Below are positions 7,508 to 9,012 of a stretch of DNA of 9,012 nucleotides, piece by piece. The DNA is from UBA4844 sp050943255 (GTDB lineage Bacteria; Bacillota; Syntrophomonadia; Syntrophomonadales; Syntrophomonadaceae). The first letter of the stretch is position 1, and each line of letters starts with the position of its first letter. The notes beneath the pieces were generated by a model. The model did not search any database and was not told the origin of the DNA. It was given only the letters and a program-made list of their open reading frames with translations. The position numbers and the translations under genes are program-made. The stretch is from NCBI GenBank assembly GCA_050943255.1, contig JBMNOV010000062.1, forward strand, positions 1 through 9,012. The letters run 5' to 3'.

Positions 7508-8728
7508 TTGTTAAAATTTATGGATAATCCCCACAATGACTTTTCCACTATTCATGTTGCTGGTACCAATGGGAAAGGTTCAGTATCTCTAATAATTGCC
7601 TCAGTATTGCAAAAGGCTGGATACCGGGTGGGGCGATTCATTTCGCCCCATATTCATTCCTACCGAGAGAGATTTAGCATAAACGGTGAGGAAATAGAAG
7701 AAAATATCTTAGTGGAATACCTAAATAAGATAGCAAACAAAATAAAGGAATTAGGGCCAACATTTGAAGGGGTAACAGAATTTGAGTTATTAACTGCCCT
7801 GGCGGTGCAATATTTTAAAGATAACAAGGTTGATATAGCCGTTTTGGAAACTGGCTTGGGTGGCCTTTATGATTCAACTAATATAGTTAACCCCGTTATA
7901 TCGGTAATTACCGGGGTTGATTATGATCATCAGGCTTACCTGGGAAATACCCTGGAAGAAATAGCTTTTAATAAGGCTGGAATAATTAAGCCTGGGATAC
8001 CGGTAGTTGTGGGAGATATGGATATTCGGGCTTTCACAGTTATAAATAACCGGGCTGCTCAGGTAAAAGCCAGGTTATTTAAGGCCTCTACCTGCCAGGT
8101 ACAACGTCTAAAATCCCCATCTGTTTCCGAAGGTCAAACTGTGTCAATAAACTATCCAGGTTTGATTATGAGACAGGTAAAATTTTCTTTATTAGGGGAT
8201 TTTCAATTACATAATTTAGCAGTAGCAATTACTGCATTGATGGTGCTAAAACAACGAGGTTACAATTTTACTGCCGAACATATAGTACATGCCTTAGCTT
8301 TCATGCATCATCCGGGGCGTCTGGAGTTTATTAGTAATAAACCGCCTATAGTAGTTGATGTAGCCCATAATCCTCAGGCGGCAAAATCCCTTGCCCAATC
8401 CCTTAATACGATTTATCCAAGTAGACAAAGAGTACTAGTTTGTGGAATCCTTGATGATAAGGATAGTATGGGTATTCTTCGACAACTAGGGAAAAATTGC
8501 CGTCTTGGTATTATCACCAGGCCTGAAAGTGTACGAGCAGTGAATTGGCGCAGGGTAGCCCAGGACTGGCAATTATTATACCCGGAAAAATGCCTAATTA
8601 TTGAGGAGGATATTGAAGAAGCGGTTAAAGCAGGAATAAGGCTCTTAAGGAACGGAGAATATTTATTACTAGCAGGATCATTTTGTATTCTGGACCGTGC
8701 TAGGAGTTATTTTAGGTATAACTTATAA
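7508..8728 (+). CDS. folC: Bifunctional folylpolyglutamate synthase/dihydrofolate synthase
   Basis: FolC is a cytoplasmic Mur-ligase-family enzyme that adds glutamate to dihydropteroate and/or extends the glutamate tail of folates, using ATP. Counting from the TTG at 7508 (406 residues), the P-loop AGTNGKGS is at 18-25, followed by SPHIHSYRERF (46-56), ETGLGG (114-119), the DH of VDYDHQAYLG (140-141) and FNKAGIIK, where K156 is the lysine carbamylated in this family. The C-terminal Mur domain holds VDVAHNPQ and a DDKD motif in CGILDDKD (starting near residue 313). No standard start precedes 7508 in this frame, yet the protein begins about 30 residues late and has no Shine-Dalgarno sequence. 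The real start is probably inside the end of valS. The 62-base gap from the valS stop to the TTG is then not a true spacer and the two genes are translationally linked. Identity is secure; whether it has both activities cannot be read from sequence. Confidence 0.93.
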   Translation: MLKFMDNPHNDFSTIHVAGTNGKGSVSLIIASVLQKAGYRVGRFISPHIHSYRERFSINGEEIEENILVEYLNKIANKIKELGPTFEGVTEFELLTALAVQYFKDNKVDIAVLETGLGGLYDSTNIVNPVISVITGVDYDHQAYLGNTLEEIAFNKAGIIKPGIPVVVGDMDIRAFTVINNRAAQVKARLFKASTCQVQRLKSPSVSEGQTVSINYPGLIMRQVKFSLLGDFQLHNLAVAITALMVLKQRGYNFTAEHIVHALAFMHHPGRLEFISNKPPIVVDVAHNPQAAKSLAQSLNTIYPSRQRVLVCGILDDKDSMGILRQLGKNCRLGIITRPESVRAVNWRRVAQDWQLLYPEKCLIIEEDIEEAVKAGIRLLRNGEYLLLAGSFCILDRARSYFRYNL

Positions 8729-8735
8729 ATATTTA

Positions 8736-8763
8736 TTAACATATTCTTAACATGGACTTCAAC
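8736..8763 (+). promoter_or_regulatory. PHO-box-like direct repeats (putative PhoP binding site)
   Basis: TTAACA at 8736-8741 and again at 8747-8752 are identical and separated by five bases. A weaker third copy, TTCAAC, lies at 8758-8763 in the same 11-base phase. In Bacillus, PhoP binds direct repeats of TT(A/C/T)ACA with about five bases between them. The array ends 11 bases before a TATAAT, where a response regulator would take over the -35 role. The downstream gene is of a phosphate-linked family, which supports the reading. Confidence 0.6.
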
Positions 8764-8780
8764 ATATTAGATGCTATAAT
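8753..8780 (+). promoter_or_regulatory. Promoter of the DUF47 gene
   Basis: A perfect TATAAT lies at 8775-8780. The best -35 is TGGACT at 8753-8758, four of six to consensus with a 16-base spacer, and it lies within the PHO-box-like repeats. A poor -35 under activator repeats fits a promoter that depends on a regulator. The start would be near 8787, leaving a leader of about 38 bases. Confidence 0.55.
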
Positions 8781-8809
8781 TAACGAAAAAGGTATCTTGT
8801 ATACATTCG

Positions 8810-8816
8810 AGGAGGT
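8810..8816 (+). promoter_or_regulatory. Ribosome binding site that sets the DUF47 start
   Basis: AGGAGGT is a strong Shine-Dalgarno sequence with nine bases between AGGAGG and the TTG at 8825. This, with the family-like start MSFRLKPRDDQFF, identifies TTG as the start codon. Confidence 0.75.
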
Positions 8817-8824
8817 TAACGGGC

Positions 8825-9012
8825 TTGTCTTTTAGACTTAAGCCACGAGATGATCAGTTTTTTGAGTATTTTGATGGTTTAGCTGAGGCCGTATGTGAAG
8901 CGGCTTTAATCCTTAAGAATTTTGTTGAAAAGCAAAGTGAGCCGGAAGTTAATCTTAATAAAATTAACGGGGTAGAAGAGAAAGGTGACCAAATTTTATC
9001 TACTGTGATGAA
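8825..9012 (+). CDS. DUF47 / PhoU-like phosphate transport regulator (3' end outside window)
   Basis: Only the first 62 residues are present. They read as an N-terminus of the DUF47 family (Pfam PhoU_div): FRLKPRDDQFFEYF, then a helix rich in A and E (DGLAEAVCEAALILKNFVE) and, after a short spacer, VEEKGDQILSTVM, matching the family's E-x-x-(A/G)-D-x-(I/L) segment. Such proteins are small, cytoplasmic, all-helical relatives of PhoU and are commonly encoded with a Pit-type low-affinity phosphate transporter, whose activity they are thought to affect. There is no signal peptide or membrane segment. The start is TTG, backed by AGGAGGT nine bases upstream. PHO-box-like repeats upstream suggest control by phosphate supply. 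The family call is fairly strong for so short a piece; the transporter partner is expected beyond the window, not seen. Confidence 0.8.
   Translation, partial: MSFRLKPRDDQFFEYFDGLAEAVCEAALILKNFVEKQSEPEVNLNKINGVEEKGDQILSTVM

Noticed and set aside
7394..7510. A programmed -1 frameshift making a ValRS-FolC fusion
   Set aside because: The folC frame is -1 relative to valS and overlaps it, but the valS codons before its stop contain no X-XXY-YYZ slippery heptamer, and no pseudoknot-like structure was apparent.
7970..7976. FolC has Asn before the carbamylated lysine (FNKAGIIK), where Glu is common
   Set aside because: This position varies within functional FolC proteins, so the change is not evidence of lost activity.

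Overview
The window looks like a chromosomal housekeeping segment from an AT-rich member of the Bacillota, most likely class Clostridia. The reasons are the order lonB - lon - ysxC, the strong AGGAGG-type ribosome binding sites, and TTG start codons used alongside ATG. All genes lie on the + strand. A Syntrophomonas-like relative is a guess from general resemblance and could not be tested here.

Layout. Bases 2-1549 hold the 3' part of lonB, a membrane-type Lon protease whose N-terminal anchor lies upstream of the window. After an 83-base gap with two candidate promoters comes lon (1642-3969), the ordinary LonA ATP-dependent protease. It is followed 20 bases later by ysxC/engB (3990-4574), a ribosome-assembly GTPase. 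A 216-base gap then carries a long imperfect inverted repeat (4583-4653, possible terminator or operator), a second inverted repeat (4699-4731) and a candidate promoter for valS. valS (4791-7445) encodes valyl-tRNA synthetase and folC (canonical start 7508, end 8728) encodes folylpolyglutamate/dihydrofolate synthase. The last gap (8729-8824) carries direct TTAACA repeats at an 11-base period that look like a PhoP (PHO) box, a TATAAT -10 element and a strong RBS. They sit ahead of a DUF47/PhoU-like gene cut by the window end (8825-9012).

How the genes relate. lonB, lon and ysxC probably form a protein-quality-control and ribosome-assembly cluster, with lon also able to be read from its own promoter. 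valS and folC appear to be one transcript. The DUF47 gene probably starts a new, phosphate-controlled unit, and a Pit-type phosphate transporter gene is often found just downstream of such genes.

I see no mobile element, CRISPR array, RNA gene or clearly undescribed system. The best leads are: (1) the PHO-box-like repeats before the DUF47 gene; (2) folC, whose family-like N-terminus continues upstream of every ATG/GTG/TTG in its frame, with an ACG at the expected start; (3) the paired palindromes between ysxC and valS; (4) the absence of a T-box leader before valS.
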